From NCBI GenBank assembly GCA_045132235.1, contig JBGURX010000005.1, positions 13,217-77,216 of the forward strand: a DNA stretch of 64,000 nt, written 5' to 3'. This document shows positions 40,706 through 50,570 of this stretch, piece after piece. How positions within the stretch are numbered: the stretch's first letter is position 1; each line of letters starts with the position of its first letter. A model generated the notes under the pieces. The model was not told where the DNA came from and searched no databases. It worked only from the letters and a program-made list of their open reading frames with translations. The position numbers were made by a program, and so were the translations under genes. Origin of the DNA: UBA1756 sp045132235 (lineage in GTDB: Bacteria > Bacteroidota > Bacteroidia > Bacteroidales > WCHB1-69).

Positions 40706-42427
40706 ATGAAGAAAGTATTCAGACACATCGCTGTGCTGCTCATCGTACTGCTTTGTGCGGGCAATGCCGCATGGGGACAGTCGAAATGGGGGCACATCAG
40801 CGGCGATTTCGGTTTCAACGGAATGTACTACATCCCCGACTCCATTATCGGAGCCAAGGAGGTGAAGGAGAAGGTGCGCGCCAACACCTGGCTCAACCTC
40901 AACTACACCAACAGCGGCTTCACGGCGGGACTGCGGTACGAGTTCTACCTCTATCCGCTCATCGACTTCGAGGACATCGGCTATAAAGGTCAGGGACTTA
41001 CGAATTATTTTCTTGATTATAAGAATGATTTCATCCAAGTGACCGCCGGCACGTTCTACGAGCAGTTCGGCAGCGGCTTCACGCTGCGTGCCTACGAAGA
41101 CCGCCAGCTCGGCATCGACAACAGTCTGCTCGGTGCGCGTATCAAGGTGACGCCGTACAAGGGCATCATCCTCAAAGGCGTATGGGGCATCGAGCGCAAG
41201 AACTTCGACTTCAAATACACCGACCGCCACGACTACGTGCGCGGACTGGACGGCGAGCTGTCGTTCAGCGACATGATCGGCAAGCTGTCGGAAAACGGTG
41301 TGGTGCTCTCCATCGGTGGAAGTTTCGTGAGCAAGTATGAAAAGAGCGAGCGCGACATGTACATCTCCTACCCCGACCAGCCCGACGGCATCATCTATGC
41401 CGACAAGATTCCGCAGAACATCGCCACATGGGCGGCACGGCTCAACTTCGGCTACAAGGGTTTCCGTTTGGAAAGCGAGTTCGCCCACAAAATCAACGAT
41501 CCCAACAACACCAACAACTATATTTATAAGAACGGCAACGCCTTCCTGCTCACCGCCTCCTACTCGATGAAAGGCTTCGGCGTGGAGGCTTCGTTCATCC
41601 GTTCCGACAACATGGACTTCCGCTCGCAGCGCGACATCTCCGCATCCACCAGTCTGCTCAGCATCAACTACATACCCGCTGTCAACCGGCAGTACACCTA
41701 CGCGCTGCTCGGCAACTACACGTATGCCAGCCAGCCCAACGGCCAGATCGGCGTGCAGGCGCAGGTGAACTACAAGATTCCGAAAGGCTCTAAAATCGGC
41801 GGCAAGTACGGCATCGACATCACGGCCAACTACGCCCGTTTCCACAATGTGGAGCAGAAACTCGTGCCCTACGCTGAAGAGGTGGGCAACATGGCCGGCA
41901 CCGACGGCTACACCTCCCGTTTCTTCGCCTTCGGCGATGATTTGCTTTACCAAGACATCGGCATCGAGTTCAGCCATCGTTTTAACAACAAAAACTGGAA
42001 ACTTGACCTTGCCTACAACTTCATCACCTACAACCTCACCATCCTGCAAGGCCACCCGAGTCCGCTGTTCAAGGGACATAACGTGATGGGCAAGGTGACT
42101 TACAAAATCAACACCAAGCACGCCCTGAAATTCGAGGTCAACCACCTGTATGCCAAGGAGGACGACGGCAGCTGGCTATATGGACTGTTAGAATACTCCA
42201 TCGCACCGCACTGGTTCATCTCGGTTTCCGACCAGTGGAACTACGGCAATGCCGACAAGCTGCACCGCACCCATTACTACAACATCGCGGCAGCCTTCGT
42301 CATCAAGACCACCCGCATTGCTCTGAACTTCGGCAAGACCAAGGAGGGCATCCTCTGCATCGGCGGTGTTTGCCGCAGCGTGCCCGCCTCTTACGGGCTG
42401 GGACTCAATGTCACCACATCCTTCTAA
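40706..42427 (+). CDS. DUF6029-type outer-membrane beta-barrel protein
   Basis: 573 residues with a signal peptide (HIAVLLIVLLCAGNAAWGQ) and a long series of amphipathic strands (WLNLNYTNSGFTAGLRYEFYLY, FGYKGFRLESEFAHKIND) ending in LGLNVTTSF with the terminal Phe typical of barrels. From memory it matches the Bacteroidota DUF6029 family, often found between TlpA-like and Omp28 genes. The C-terminal CIGGVCRSVPASYG has two cysteines five residues apart that the adjacent oxidoreductases might handle. Function unknown. Confidence 0.78.
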   Translation: MKKVFRHIAVLLIVLLCAGNAAWGQSKWGHISGDFGFNGMYYIPDSIIGAKEVKEKVRANTWLNLNYTNSGFTAGLRYEFYLYPLIDFEDIGYKGQGLTNYFLDYKNDFIQVTAGTFYEQFGSGFTLRAYEDRQLGIDNSLLGARIKVTPYKGIILKGVWGIERKNFDFKYTDRHDYVRGLDGELSFSDMIGKLSENGVVLSIGGSFVSKYEKSERDMYISYPDQPDGIIYADKIPQNIATWAARLNFGYKGFRLESEFAHKINDPNNTNNYIYKNGNAFLLTASYSMKGFGVEASFIRSDNMDFRSQRDISASTSLLSINYIPAVNRQYTYALLGNYTYASQPNGQIGVQAQVNYKIPKGSKIGGKYGIDITANYARFHNVEQKLVPYAEEVGNMAGTDGYTSRFFAFGDDLLYQDIGIEFSHRFNNKNWKLDLAYNFITYNLTILQGHPSPLFKGHNVMGKVTYKINTKHALKFEVNHLYAKEDDGSWLYGLLEYSIAPHWFISVSDQWNYGNADKLHRTHYYNIAAAFVIKTTRIALNFGKTKEGILCIGGVCRSVPASYGLGLNVTTSF

Positions 42428-42439
42428 ACCTCCAACATC

Positions 42440-43285
42440 ATGAAAACAGCAAAACTATTCATAACCACCCTCTTTGCCATCGCTGCTTTCGCGGCGTGCG
42501 ACAAGATTGAGGGACCGTACATCACCCCTGACGACAGTGTGACCACCGACGTGGAGTTTCCCGCACTGGATCTGAACACTGTTTGCCGCAAAGTGCTCGT
42601 GGAAGAATACACCGGCGCCCGCTGCACCAACTGTCCCGACGGGCACCGTGCCCTGACGGCGCTTCACGAGCGGTACGGCGACACCTTGGTGCCCATCGGT
42701 ATCCATGCCGGCACCTTCGCCATCCCGATGGGCGATTTCAGCACCGATTTCCGCACCGAAGAGGGCACCACCCTTTATCAAGACTTCAACGTCGCCCAAG
42801 TCGGCACCCCGTCGGCAGTGGTCAGCCGCACACAGCACAACAACGCCTTTGCGCTGAACATCTCCTCGTGGCAACCCGCTATAGAGCAGGAGAAAGCGAA
42901 AGAGTGCGTTGCAGCTGTGCAGATCATCAACGTGTATGATGCCGCCACACAGACGCTCACCGCGCATACCAAAACCACGCCGCTCAACGGCTACACCGGC
43001 GACTTGCAGCTTGCGCTCTACGTGATTGAGGACGGCATCGTGGCCCCGCAGAAAGACGGCGAGGAGGTCATCACCGACTATGTACACAACCACGTGCTGC
43101 GCGGTGCCATCAACGGCACCTACGGCTCGCTGCTCACCAGCGCCGAAGAGGACGGCACGTATCTGAAATCCTACCAGCTGGATTGCAGCCAGAAGAGCTG
43201 GGACCTCAGCAACTGCAGTGTGGTGGCAATCCTGATGGATGCAGAAACACACGAGGTGCTGCAGGTGGAGCAGGCGAAATTCTAA
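42440..43285 (+). CDS. Omp28-related lipoprotein
   Basis: 281 residues with a lipobox (AAFAACDK). The N-terminal half carries the Omp28 signature VLVEEYTGARCTNCPDG, a thioredoxin-like CxxC (CTNC). The rest is a beta-rich domain. Omp28 was first described as a Porphyromonas gingivalis outer-membrane antigen. It lies 12 bases after the DUF6029 gene and 9 bases before the BrkB gene, so is part of the same operon. Confidence 0.85.
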   Translation: MKTAKLFITTLFAIAAFAACDKIEGPYITPDDSVTTDVEFPALDLNTVCRKVLVEEYTGARCTNCPDGHRALTALHERYGDTLVPIGIHAGTFAIPMGDFSTDFRTEEGTTLYQDFNVAQVGTPSAVVSRTQHNNAFALNISSWQPAIEQEKAKECVAAVQIINVYDAATQTLTAHTKTTPLNGYTGDLQLALYVIEDGIVAPQKDGEEVITDYVHNHVLRGAINGTYGSLLTSAEEDGTYLKSYQLDCSQKSWDLSNCSVVAILMDAETHEVLQVEQAKF

Positions 43286-43294
43286 ATTCAACCC

Positions 43295-44251
43295 ATGAAG
43301 AAGAAGAAACGGATTGCCGACCTTCGAATCATAAAAGCCACTGAAGCGTTCTTCAACCGCATCAGCCTGCCGGGCTTTCAGGGGCTTTCCGTCGGCTATG
43401 TGATGGCTTTTTTCCGCAGGGCCATCACCAAAGGCATCATCCCGCACCGAGCGGCGGCCATGACCTACCGTGTCTTCATCTCCCTCATCCCCCTGCTGAT
43501 GACGGTTTTCGCCGGCATCTCCTTCCTCGGTCCCAACGTCAAAACCACCCTGCTCGACTTCATCCAGTCGATGGTGCCGACCTACGTGTGGCCGGCCATC
43601 GAGAACATGATCACCGGCATTGTGAACAAGCACAACGGAACCCTGCTCTCCTTCTCGCTGCTGTTCAGCGTTTTTACGGTTTTCAACTCCATGAATGTCA
43701 GCATCAACATTCTCAATACCACCTTCTTCAACACCGGCAAACGAACATTGCTGAAGCAGCTGCGCGTCATCGGGATGATTCTGTTGATATGGGGCGGCAT
43801 CATTCTGCTGTCCGTCGGTGTGTTCATCGCGGCGGAGGCATACGTATATCGGGTTCACCACTACGTCATCCAGTCGCCGAAATTATTGGCCACCGGCATC
43901 CATGTGATAAAGTGGCTGCTGCTGTTCTTCCTTGTCTATCTTTTCATCTCCACTTTCTACTATTTCGCCCCCGCCAAACACAAGCATTTCAAGTTCTTCT
44001 CTGTCGGTTCCACCTTAGCCACCATTGCCATGGTGTTGGTGCTGGCCGCGATGAACATCTTCTTTTCCAATTTCAGCAACTACAACGCCCTCTATGGATC
44101 TTTGGGGGCTATCTTCGCCATTCTGTTGTGGCTCTATTGGAATCACATGTTCCTTTTGATTGGCTATGATCTGAACGTGAGCATCGCCACCGCCAAGCGC
44201 AGCGCGTTGCGCACCACATCCACTGAAGTCTCCTCTTCCAAACCCCAATGA
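43295..44251 (+). CDS. YihY/BrkB-family inner-membrane protein
   Basis: 318 residues with six predicted membrane segments (RVFISLIPLLMTVFAGISFL, LLSFSLLFSVFTVFNSMN, MILLIWGGIILLSVGVFIA, LLFFLVYLFISTFYYFAP, LATIAMVLVLAAMNIFF, LGAIFAILLWLYWNHMFLL). The YFAPAKHKHFKFFSVGS region is the family core. Once misnamed RNase BN; the transport role is not established. Overlaps the next start by 4 bases (ATGA). Confidence 0.9.
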   Translation: MKKKKRIADLRIIKATEAFFNRISLPGFQGLSVGYVMAFFRRAITKGIIPHRAAAMTYRVFISLIPLLMTVFAGISFLGPNVKTTLLDFIQSMVPTYVWPAIENMITGIVNKHNGTLLSFSLLFSVFTVFNSMNVSINILNTTFFNTGKRTLLKQLRVIGMILLIWGGIILLSVGVFIAAEAYVYRVHHYVIQSPKLLATGIHVIKWLLLFFLVYLFISTFYYFAPAKHKHFKFFSVGSTLATIAMVLVLAAMNIFFSNFSNYNALYGSLGAIFAILLWLYWNHMFLLIGYDLNVSIATAKRSALRTTSTEVSSSKPQ

Positions 44252-45837
44252 TGCGGCACAAAAGTCTTCCCTTTCTTATCACTCTCGTTTTTACCGCACT
44301 GCTGGCGGCCTCCTGCCAGAAGAAGGAGCCCATTGACATTACCCAAACTGATTTTGTTTATGTGGAAGGCAACGGCTTCAAGCTGCATGGGGAGACCTTT
44401 TTCCCGGTCATGCTCAACTACATCGTCTCCTTCCAAGAGACGCCGGAGGGAGGTTTTCTTGTTTCGCCGAGTGTTGACTACGACTCCATCGGCTACGTGG
44501 AGGCACGCGGCAGAGAGGCAGTCCGGCAGCAGTTAGACGGACATTTCCAGCTTATCAAAGAGATGGGGTTCAACACGTTGCGTATCTGTTTCGACCGCAC
44601 GGGGCAGGATGAAAAAGGCTATTATTACCTCGCAGGGGGAAAGAAATTCCGCATCGGCAACAGTCGCGACGAGCGTGCTGTCTTACACGGGATGCAAGAA
44701 TTTCTGGACAATGCCGCCGCGCACGATCTGCATGTCATGCTGCTCATCAAATGTCCGATGCATTCGCACGACATTGAACAGTTTACCATCCGGATGCTGA
44801 ACACCTTTCAGGATTGTCCGACGCTGTTTGCCTACGATTTCATGAACGAGCCGCTTTACTTTGACCCTGTAGAGAAACGAAAGAAGAATGAGGCGAGGAA
44901 GCTGGTGACACATTGGAAGGAGATGATGATAAAGTATGCTCCCTGCCAGCTGCTTACAATAGGTTTTTCGGAGCCGATAGAGGTGTTTGAGTGGGACCCG
45001 TCGATGCTGCCGGTGGATTTTGTGGAGATACACACCTACCATCCGTTGCGCGTGGCGAGCGAGATCTACTGGTACTCAAAGTATGTAGGCAAGCCGTGGA
45101 TGGTGGGCGAGACGGGGCTGCCGGCCGATGGCGACAGCATCAGCTACGAAGAACAAGCAGAGTTTCTGCGTGAAACCTACCGGTTGGTGCGGGACGCGGG
45201 CGGCTGCGGCTACGGCTGGTGGGAGTATCAGGAGTTTCCCGGAGCGCATTTCGAGGCGCAATACACGGGACTTCTCAACCACACGGGAAGGACTGTGACC
45301 ACCGACGGGAAGCACACCCTTTATGGGACGGTAAAGCCAGCGGGACGATGCCTGCCGCAGCTTGCCGACTACGAGCCCAAGCCTATGAAACGACCTATCA
45401 ACTACTACAACATGCTGGGGTATAAAAACATACGCATTACCGGCACCATCATCGACCAGCGCACGAAGCAGCCCATTGAGGGGGCGGTAATCCGCGGGTG
45501 GAACGAATGGTGGAGTGTAGGGATGAACACCTACAGCGACGAGAATGGACGGTTCACGCTGTACAGCAACGACGAGTGCGTGCATTTTGAGATTTCCGCT
45601 CCCGGCAAGAGCAAAGTGAAGTTCAACAAGCAACTCACTTATAGCTGTGCTACTGGTGAAAAATTCGATGCCAATAACTTACCTGACAGGATGTTGGAGT
45701 ATCATCAGATTTCGCACTACCCTTTCCTTGACTGCAGCGACACCACCATCGTGCCGGTGCTACAGTTCCGGTCAAGTGAGTTCAACCAATACAAGTGGTC
45801 GGGTGAGATGGGCACGGTGCTGCTGCGCGACGAGTAG
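44248..45837 (+). CDS. GH5-like glycoside hydrolase lipoprotein with C-terminal carboxypeptidase-regulatory-like domain
   Basis: 529 residues with a lipobox at Cys23 (LLAASCQK). Residues ~35-345 form a TIM-barrel like clan GH-A cellulases/mannanases: RICFDR strand, acid/base Glu201 in DFMNEP, HTYHP, nucleophile Glu288 in WMVGETGLP, and GWWEY. Residues ~395-475 are a carboxypeptidase-regulatory-like Ig fold (ITGTIIDQRTKQPIEGAVI). The polysaccharide is unknown; there is no SusCD pair nearby. Coupled to the BrkB gene by overlap. A GH family other than GH5 in clan A is possible. Confidence 0.75.
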   Translation: MMRHKSLPFLITLVFTALLAASCQKKEPIDITQTDFVYVEGNGFKLHGETFFPVMLNYIVSFQETPEGGFLVSPSVDYDSIGYVEARGREAVRQQLDGHFQLIKEMGFNTLRICFDRTGQDEKGYYYLAGGKKFRIGNSRDERAVLHGMQEFLDNAAAHDLHVMLLIKCPMHSHDIEQFTIRMLNTFQDCPTLFAYDFMNEPLYFDPVEKRKKNEARKLVTHWKEMMIKYAPCQLLTIGFSEPIEVFEWDPSMLPVDFVEIHTYHPLRVASEIYWYSKYVGKPWMVGETGLPADGDSISYEEQAEFLRETYRLVRDAGGCGYGWWEYQEFPGAHFEAQYTGLLNHTGRTVTTDGKHTLYGTVKPAGRCLPQLADYEPKPMKRPINYYNMLGYKNIRITGTIIDQRTKQPIEGAVIRGWNEWWSVGMNTYSDENGRFTLYSNDECVHFEISAPGKSKVKFNKQLTYSCATGEKFDANNLPDRMLEYHQISHYPFLDCSDTTIVPVLQFRSSEFNQYKWSGEMGTVLLRDE

Positions 45838-45845
45838 CCACTCCC

Positions 45846-46145
45846 CTATTTTTCAGTTTTCACCAAATTCCAGCCGAAGGCCGACAATGTTTTAAGAGTC
45901 TCAAGGGCGGTACGGCGATCGTATTCCTTTTCGCATTCTGGAAGTTCATCGTAGGGCACGAGGCAGGGGTGTTGCTTAAGCTGGTCGTTACGGGTGGAGC
46001 CGTAAGTCCAGCCCTGCTCAATGCGGGTGCGGGCCCACACTTCATGCACGTTCCGAGCCATCGCCTCTGCCAGTTCCAGCAGTTCAGAAGGCAACTCGAT
46101 GCTGGAGGTATCAACGGGGTTGGGGGTATAATTATTAGTTTTCAT
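45846..46145 (-). CDS. Stand-alone RyR-domain protein
   Basis: 99 residues, no signal peptide, so cytosolic. Residues ~24-95 form one ryanodine-receptor repeat (RyR) domain: NVHEVWARTRIEQGWTYG, then HPCLVPYDELP and EKEYDRRTALETLK, all close to the family consensus. In animals RyR repeats sit in the calcium-release channel; stand-alone bacterial copies occur, function largely unknown. Its ATG overlaps the stop of the channel-like gene (ATGA), so the two are translationally coupled and probably act together. Last gene of the TIR-TPR-RyR operon. Confidence 0.88.
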   Translation of the reverse strand: MKTNNYTPNPVDTSSIELPSELLELAEAMARNVHEVWARTRIEQGWTYGSTRNDQLKQHPCLVPYDELPECEKEYDRRTALETLKTLSAFGWNLVKTEK

Positions 46146-48175
46146 GATTGATGGGAGAATTTTTCCTTAATTACATCTATGATAGCTTTCGTCATATCAA
46201 TATTAATTCTTGCCGTCGTCGCATCCAAGTCATAAAATGAGCGAATATTATCATTAGCGAAATGACTATTCTTTAATTCTTCTTTGTCTCTCTCTCCAGA
46301 TATGATGCTCAAATGTTCTTCTTCTGTTGTGGGGCGGATGCCTGTGGTCAATTTATCAGTTATCCACCTAAATTGTTCCGCGACGCTCAACTGTTTTATC
46401 TCTTCTTCTGTTGGAAATCTATCGCAATTATCGGCTGAATCCACAACAAAGCAGCTAACGAATCCACCACCACTTTGTTTCATATTCATTTCATACCCCA
46501 ATCCGCGTAGTTTAGCAATAATAGAACGTACATTATGAATAGTGGACCAGCGATCATATTGCGACATCTGCTCCCATTCGACTTTTTGTGCATTTGGATT
46601 ATTGGATTTACGGTATGCGAAGTCCACAGATTTCACTAATTCTTTCATCAGATACCCAGGTGTATTCAAACTGCCATATTCACCTGATGAGAAGGCATGC
46701 AAACGATTATATATCGGATGTTTACTAAAATCCTGCATACTATCATCATCTTGCTGATAAACCCACACATTTATCATGTCAACGCCCTCCAGCAATGGAC
46801 GTGGGAGATACAATGCTGTAGCCATATTTTTGGCAGAATCGTTAGTACAAATCGCCAATGTTAAAATCTGACTACTATCCTTTGCCCACCCTTCAATTAA
46901 ATCCATTAATTTAGGGTGTGCTATACTTCCACGTAAAAATTCAAATTCAACATCCAAAAGAGGATCATCCGAAACTTTAATTGGGATGTTATCCTCCAAA
47001 TTCATACTATCGATCTCCTCATACGAATACTTGCACCACTTGAACAACTCCTTATACCGTCCCAAAAAATAATACATTTCCTCATGAGCATTGTCGTCAA
47101 CCAGAGTGATTTTCAAGCGATGGTTGGGGTAATGTGCCACCATGAGTGCCTCCCTGGCGAGAGCCAATCCCATTTGGGTCATCCCGAGGATAAGCAGATG
47201 GGCGGTTGTCCCTGGGCAATTGGCTAAAATTTTATGTTCATTTTGTTCATCAAGTAGCATCAGTAAGTTATCGTGTTCAAAATCCGACAGCACATTTCCA
47301 GCAATATTCTCATAAAAGTTAAATGCCATCACTCTGTTTCTGCTGGCCTTCTCATAAAAACCTTGCCGTTGCATCAGCGCAAAAGTAACAATATTACGAA
47401 TATGGATATAACAATGAAAATCATCTGAAAACACTTCACCACCACATATTTCGTCCATAATAATGTCTAATGACCTGAGGTTATTAGCATCATGCATGGG
47501 GTCATCCGGTTGTCCAATTATGAAAATTTTGTAAGCTTGTTTGACGCACGCCTTAACTTCTAGATTCTGCTTATCACATTTGTTGCATTGTACAACTTCA
47601 ATACACTTTTCAACAAACTCATCCCACTGAAGTTTATCTTTCGATTGCGATTCGCTAAATTTCTCTTTCATAAGTGTCTCCTTCAGTCCTTCCCTTACTT
47701 GACTCACGTCTTTGGGAACTGCAACAACTACCTTTCTTTTATAACGAACTGCCTCCTTGCATTCTTCTCTCAGAGTGCACAACATCATATTATCGAAGCC
47801 CAGGAACAAGACATGGTTTTTCCATGAGTATTTATCCAGGGTACCATCCAAATACCTTTCGCCCATGCTACGCAAATAGTTCGTAATAAGAGGAATCAGG
47901 ATAATGGTAAGTAGCACAAATCCTATTGCGTAGGCGACAGCCGGGGCCAGACGGATAGATTGTTGATCATCAGCGCCATTGACATCAGAGGAATACGCCA
48001 AATTCCGGAAACTTACTGGGCTGAACATATCCACCCCAAACTTGCTGATATTGGGACTGAGCATTCCAATCAATGGGGTGATGATGATGACAATGAATAT
48101 CACCAATAGCAGAATCCAAATGAAAGTTGGCGAAATTTTGGATACTTGTTTTGAAAGCCATATTTGAAATCTCAT
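46142..48175 (-). CDS. Two-TM protein with twin Rossmann/RCK-like domains and degenerate RyR-like tail
   Basis: 677 residues. TM1 ~18-38 and TM2 ~78-100 flank ~40 residues outside. RCK/TrkA-N-like Rossmann folds begin at ~120 (NHVLFLGFDNM) and ~324 (AHLLILGMTQMGLALAREA, then ITLVDD). Two RCK-like folds after two TM helices recall the CASTOR/POLLUX ion-channel plan, but no K+ filter is visible between the helices. Residues ~595-665 (LSVAEQFRWITDKLTTG, then DKEELKNSHFANDNI) resemble an RyR repeat like the 99-residue partner encoded by the overlapping next gene. I read it as a possible ligand-gated channel or nucleotide sensor; this is inference. AT-rich relative to flanks. Confidence 0.7.
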   Translation of the reverse strand: MRFQIWLSKQVSKISPTFIWILLLVIFIVIIITPLIGMLSPNISKFGVDMFSPVSFRNLAYSSDVNGADDQQSIRLAPAVAYAIGFVLLTIILIPLITNYLRSMGERYLDGTLDKYSWKNHVLFLGFDNMMLCTLREECKEAVRYKRKVVVAVPKDVSQVREGLKETLMKEKFSESQSKDKLQWDEFVEKCIEVVQCNKCDKQNLEVKACVKQAYKIFIIGQPDDPMHDANNLRSLDIIMDEICGGEVFSDDFHCYIHIRNIVTFALMQRQGFYEKASRNRVMAFNFYENIAGNVLSDFEHDNLLMLLDEQNEHKILANCPGTTAHLLILGMTQMGLALAREALMVAHYPNHRLKITLVDDNAHEEMYYFLGRYKELFKWCKYSYEEIDSMNLEDNIPIKVSDDPLLDVEFEFLRGSIAHPKLMDLIEGWAKDSSQILTLAICTNDSAKNMATALYLPRPLLEGVDMINVWVYQQDDDSMQDFSKHPIYNRLHAFSSGEYGSLNTPGYLMKELVKSVDFAYRKSNNPNAQKVEWEQMSQYDRWSTIHNVRSIIAKLRGLGYEMNMKQSGGGFVSCFVVDSADNCDRFPTEEEIKQLSVAEQFRWITDKLTTGIRPTTEEEHLSIISGERDKEELKNSHFANDNIRSFYDLDATTARINIDMTKAIIDVIKEKFSHQS

Positions 48176-48235
48176 ATAATAGGATTTATATTGTTAAAAA
48201 AATTTTTGAAAAAGGTTACTGAGGACAGGAGGTGA

Positions 48236-50551
48236 TTATTCATCCTCTTCTCCATCCTCAGCTTTAAGTTTTTTTTGAACTCCTGAAATGGCCTCATTCA
48301 GAAGATTAATATCATTTGTATAATCACCTTGCAGCCCTTGATAGGCTGTGAGTGCCTTCTGATAATACACCAACGCTTTATTGTATTCCCCCATATTGCT
48401 ATAGCAAGCGCCTATACCATTACACACAAAAGCCACGTAAGGATGTACTTCACCATAAACCGCCGACCAAATCTGGAATGCTTTCAAAAAAAGCCCTATC
48501 GCATGTTCGCAATCTCCCTGATCCCTCTGAATGCCTCCCATATTGTAATAACAGATTGCGAAATACGGATGGTTCTCTTCCAAATATAATTTCAAAATAT
48601 CAAGAGATTTCTGATAATATTCTAATGCTCGAAGAGGGTCACCAAAATCAGCATATAACGAAGCCATATTGTTGTATACTTGTGCGATGGAGAAATCTTC
48701 TGGCCCGAACAAAGCCACATAAATACTCAAAGCTTTCTCATAACTCTCCAGTGCCTGCTCCAACTTCCTCAAACGATCATAGGTCCGACCAATTAGGGAA
48801 TAAACCGAGGCCGTCTGCGGATGCATTTCTCCCCTCAATCCCAACTCAATATCAAGTGCTTGATAGAATAATTCGAGGGCACGGTCATAATCCTTCATTT
48901 CATGATAAATCCCACCCATATTGACATACGCTCTTGAAACTTCGACATTTCTTTCACCATAAATCTCCTTACAAATTTCCATTGACTTTTGGGTATAATC
49001 TAATGCCTGATCATATTGACTTCTTTCAATAAACACACCCGCAATATTATTATATACAAGAGCCACATTCGGATGCTTTTCACCATATACTTTCAAAAAT
49101 ATATTCAGGGCTTTATTATACAGAATTAATGCTGTGTCGTATTTGGCCATATCAAAATATACCAATCCCATCATATTATACGCATCGGCCACTTGAGGAT
49201 GAAATTCATTATACTCTTGCAATAATATATCCAATTGCTTTTGGTAATATCCCATCGCCGTGGCATACTCATGCATATTCACATAAACGCTACCAATACT
49301 ATTAAAAATCCTCGCATTATCAGATTTCACTTCGCCATAAATGGCCTTCAGCACATCCAATACCTTATTATAATATTCTAACGATTGAACATAGTCAGCC
49401 TTGGAATCGTATAAGTATCCCAAACAAGCATAAACTGAAGCGATATTCGGATGCAAATCATCTTTACCGAGACTGTCATAGATTCGCAGAGCTTTTTGAT
49501 AATAATCCAGTGCGATATCAAAATCACTCAATGTGTGGTATATAAGACCAACAGCCATATAACCATCTGCGACATCATACCATCTCTCTTTCTTTAGGGA
49601 TTGTCTCAGGGCGAGTTGATAATAATCAAAAGACTGTTCGTAGTCGGACATAAAATCAAAGAGGAACGCCCCCACGTTACTCTGCCACTCTGCATTGGTA
49701 GTATCCAGACTTGCTCGCAATTGAAGATAGTAGAGGGCAGAATCGTTCTGATAGTCAGCCAAAAACTTCTCATAAAAGCTATAGCAGCGGCGGGCCAGCT
49801 CTTCAATATTCGCAGTATGCACCGCCACCGCAGTTTGCATTTGATTCTTTTCGTCCTGTAATATCTGCTTTTTTTGCAGCTGTTCCTCCACCTGAGCGCG
49901 TACGTTTCCGCGAGAGCGGAGAAGCGAGTCGGCCTTGACCAAGTCGCCTTTCTCAATACAGAAGGTCACCTGTCGGTAGAACTCATCCAGCAGATCGTAA
50001 TCGATTTCCGCATACCGTTTCGCCATTTCGGAGATCAGCCTCTCGTTGTTCTCCTGGTCTGCATAGAGTTTCTGCAGGGCTTTGTTATACTCCTCTTCCG
50101 TCAGTTTATTGGCCTCCTTGAGGGAGTCTATCTCCTGCTCTCTCTGCTGTAGATGCTGCTGAAGTGTGCGACGCAAATTGCGTTCCGACTTCAGCTGGTC
50201 CTCCAGTTGTTTCGCCTGTGTCTCCATCGTAATCACCAACGGGTTGGAGGAATATACATACTGTTTCGACAGCATATCATGGTCTGTAAGTTCATAACCT
50301 TGCTTTTGTACATTTTTCAAATAGTACTTCTTGTCGGGAATGGTAAGAGTAAAATTCCCGTTGGTTCCGCTCACCGTGGAATGCCCCCCAGTAAGGGTAA
50401 TGGCCGCGCCACTCAATCGTGTTCCAGGAATCAGGTTGCCATTGCTATCCATGCGACCCTTCGTTTTCACATAGCCGGCCTGAGTAGTTTGTGCGGTGGC
50501 ACAAAGTGCACAGCCAATTAGGATTAAAAGGAGAAAGCAACTCTTTTTCAT
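48236..50551 (-). CDS. Exported TPR protein with carboxypeptidase-regulatory-like N-terminal domain (paralogue B)
   Basis: 771 residues from ATG 50551, chosen because it gives a signal peptide (SCFLLLILIGCALCATAQ); the open frame runs 36 bases further. Residues ~20-110 are an Ig-like CarboxypepD_reg-type domain (GYVKTKGRMDSNG, GGHSTVSGTNGNFTLTI). A coiled coil follows (~115-230), then about ten 42-residue kinesin-light-chain-type TPRs (for example ALDYYQKALRIYDSLG). The end is acidic (AEDGEEDE). The N-terminal ~230 residues closely match the next upstream protein, but the ~100-residue C-terminal tail of that paralogue is absent. Probably a periplasmic or surface scaffold. Confidence 0.8.
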   Translation of the reverse strand: MKKSCFLLLILIGCALCATAQTTQAGYVKTKGRMDSNGNLIPGTRLSGAAITLTGGHSTVSGTNGNFTLTIPDKKYYLKNVQKQGYELTDHDMLSKQYVYSSNPLVITMETQAKQLEDQLKSERNLRRTLQQHLQQREQEIDSLKEANKLTEEEYNKALQKLYADQENNERLISEMAKRYAEIDYDLLDEFYRQVTFCIEKGDLVKADSLLRSRGNVRAQVEEQLQKKQILQDEKNQMQTAVAVHTANIEELARRCYSFYEKFLADYQNDSALYYLQLRASLDTTNAEWQSNVGAFLFDFMSDYEQSFDYYQLALRQSLKKERWYDVADGYMAVGLIYHTLSDFDIALDYYQKALRIYDSLGKDDLHPNIASVYACLGYLYDSKADYVQSLEYYNKVLDVLKAIYGEVKSDNARIFNSIGSVYVNMHEYATAMGYYQKQLDILLQEYNEFHPQVADAYNMMGLVYFDMAKYDTALILYNKALNIFLKVYGEKHPNVALVYNNIAGVFIERSQYDQALDYTQKSMEICKEIYGERNVEVSRAYVNMGGIYHEMKDYDRALELFYQALDIELGLRGEMHPQTASVYSLIGRTYDRLRKLEQALESYEKALSIYVALFGPEDFSIAQVYNNMASLYADFGDPLRALEYYQKSLDILKLYLEENHPYFAICYYNMGGIQRDQGDCEHAIGLFLKAFQIWSAVYGEVHPYVAFVCNGIGACYSNMGEYNKALVYYQKALTAYQGLQGDYTNDINLLNEAISGVQKKLKAEDGEEDE

Positions 50552-50570
50552 TATTGCTAATTGTTTTGGA

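Noticed and set aside
43295..44251. RNase BN
   Set aside because: An old misassignment for YihY-family membrane proteins; six TM segments and no nuclease motif.
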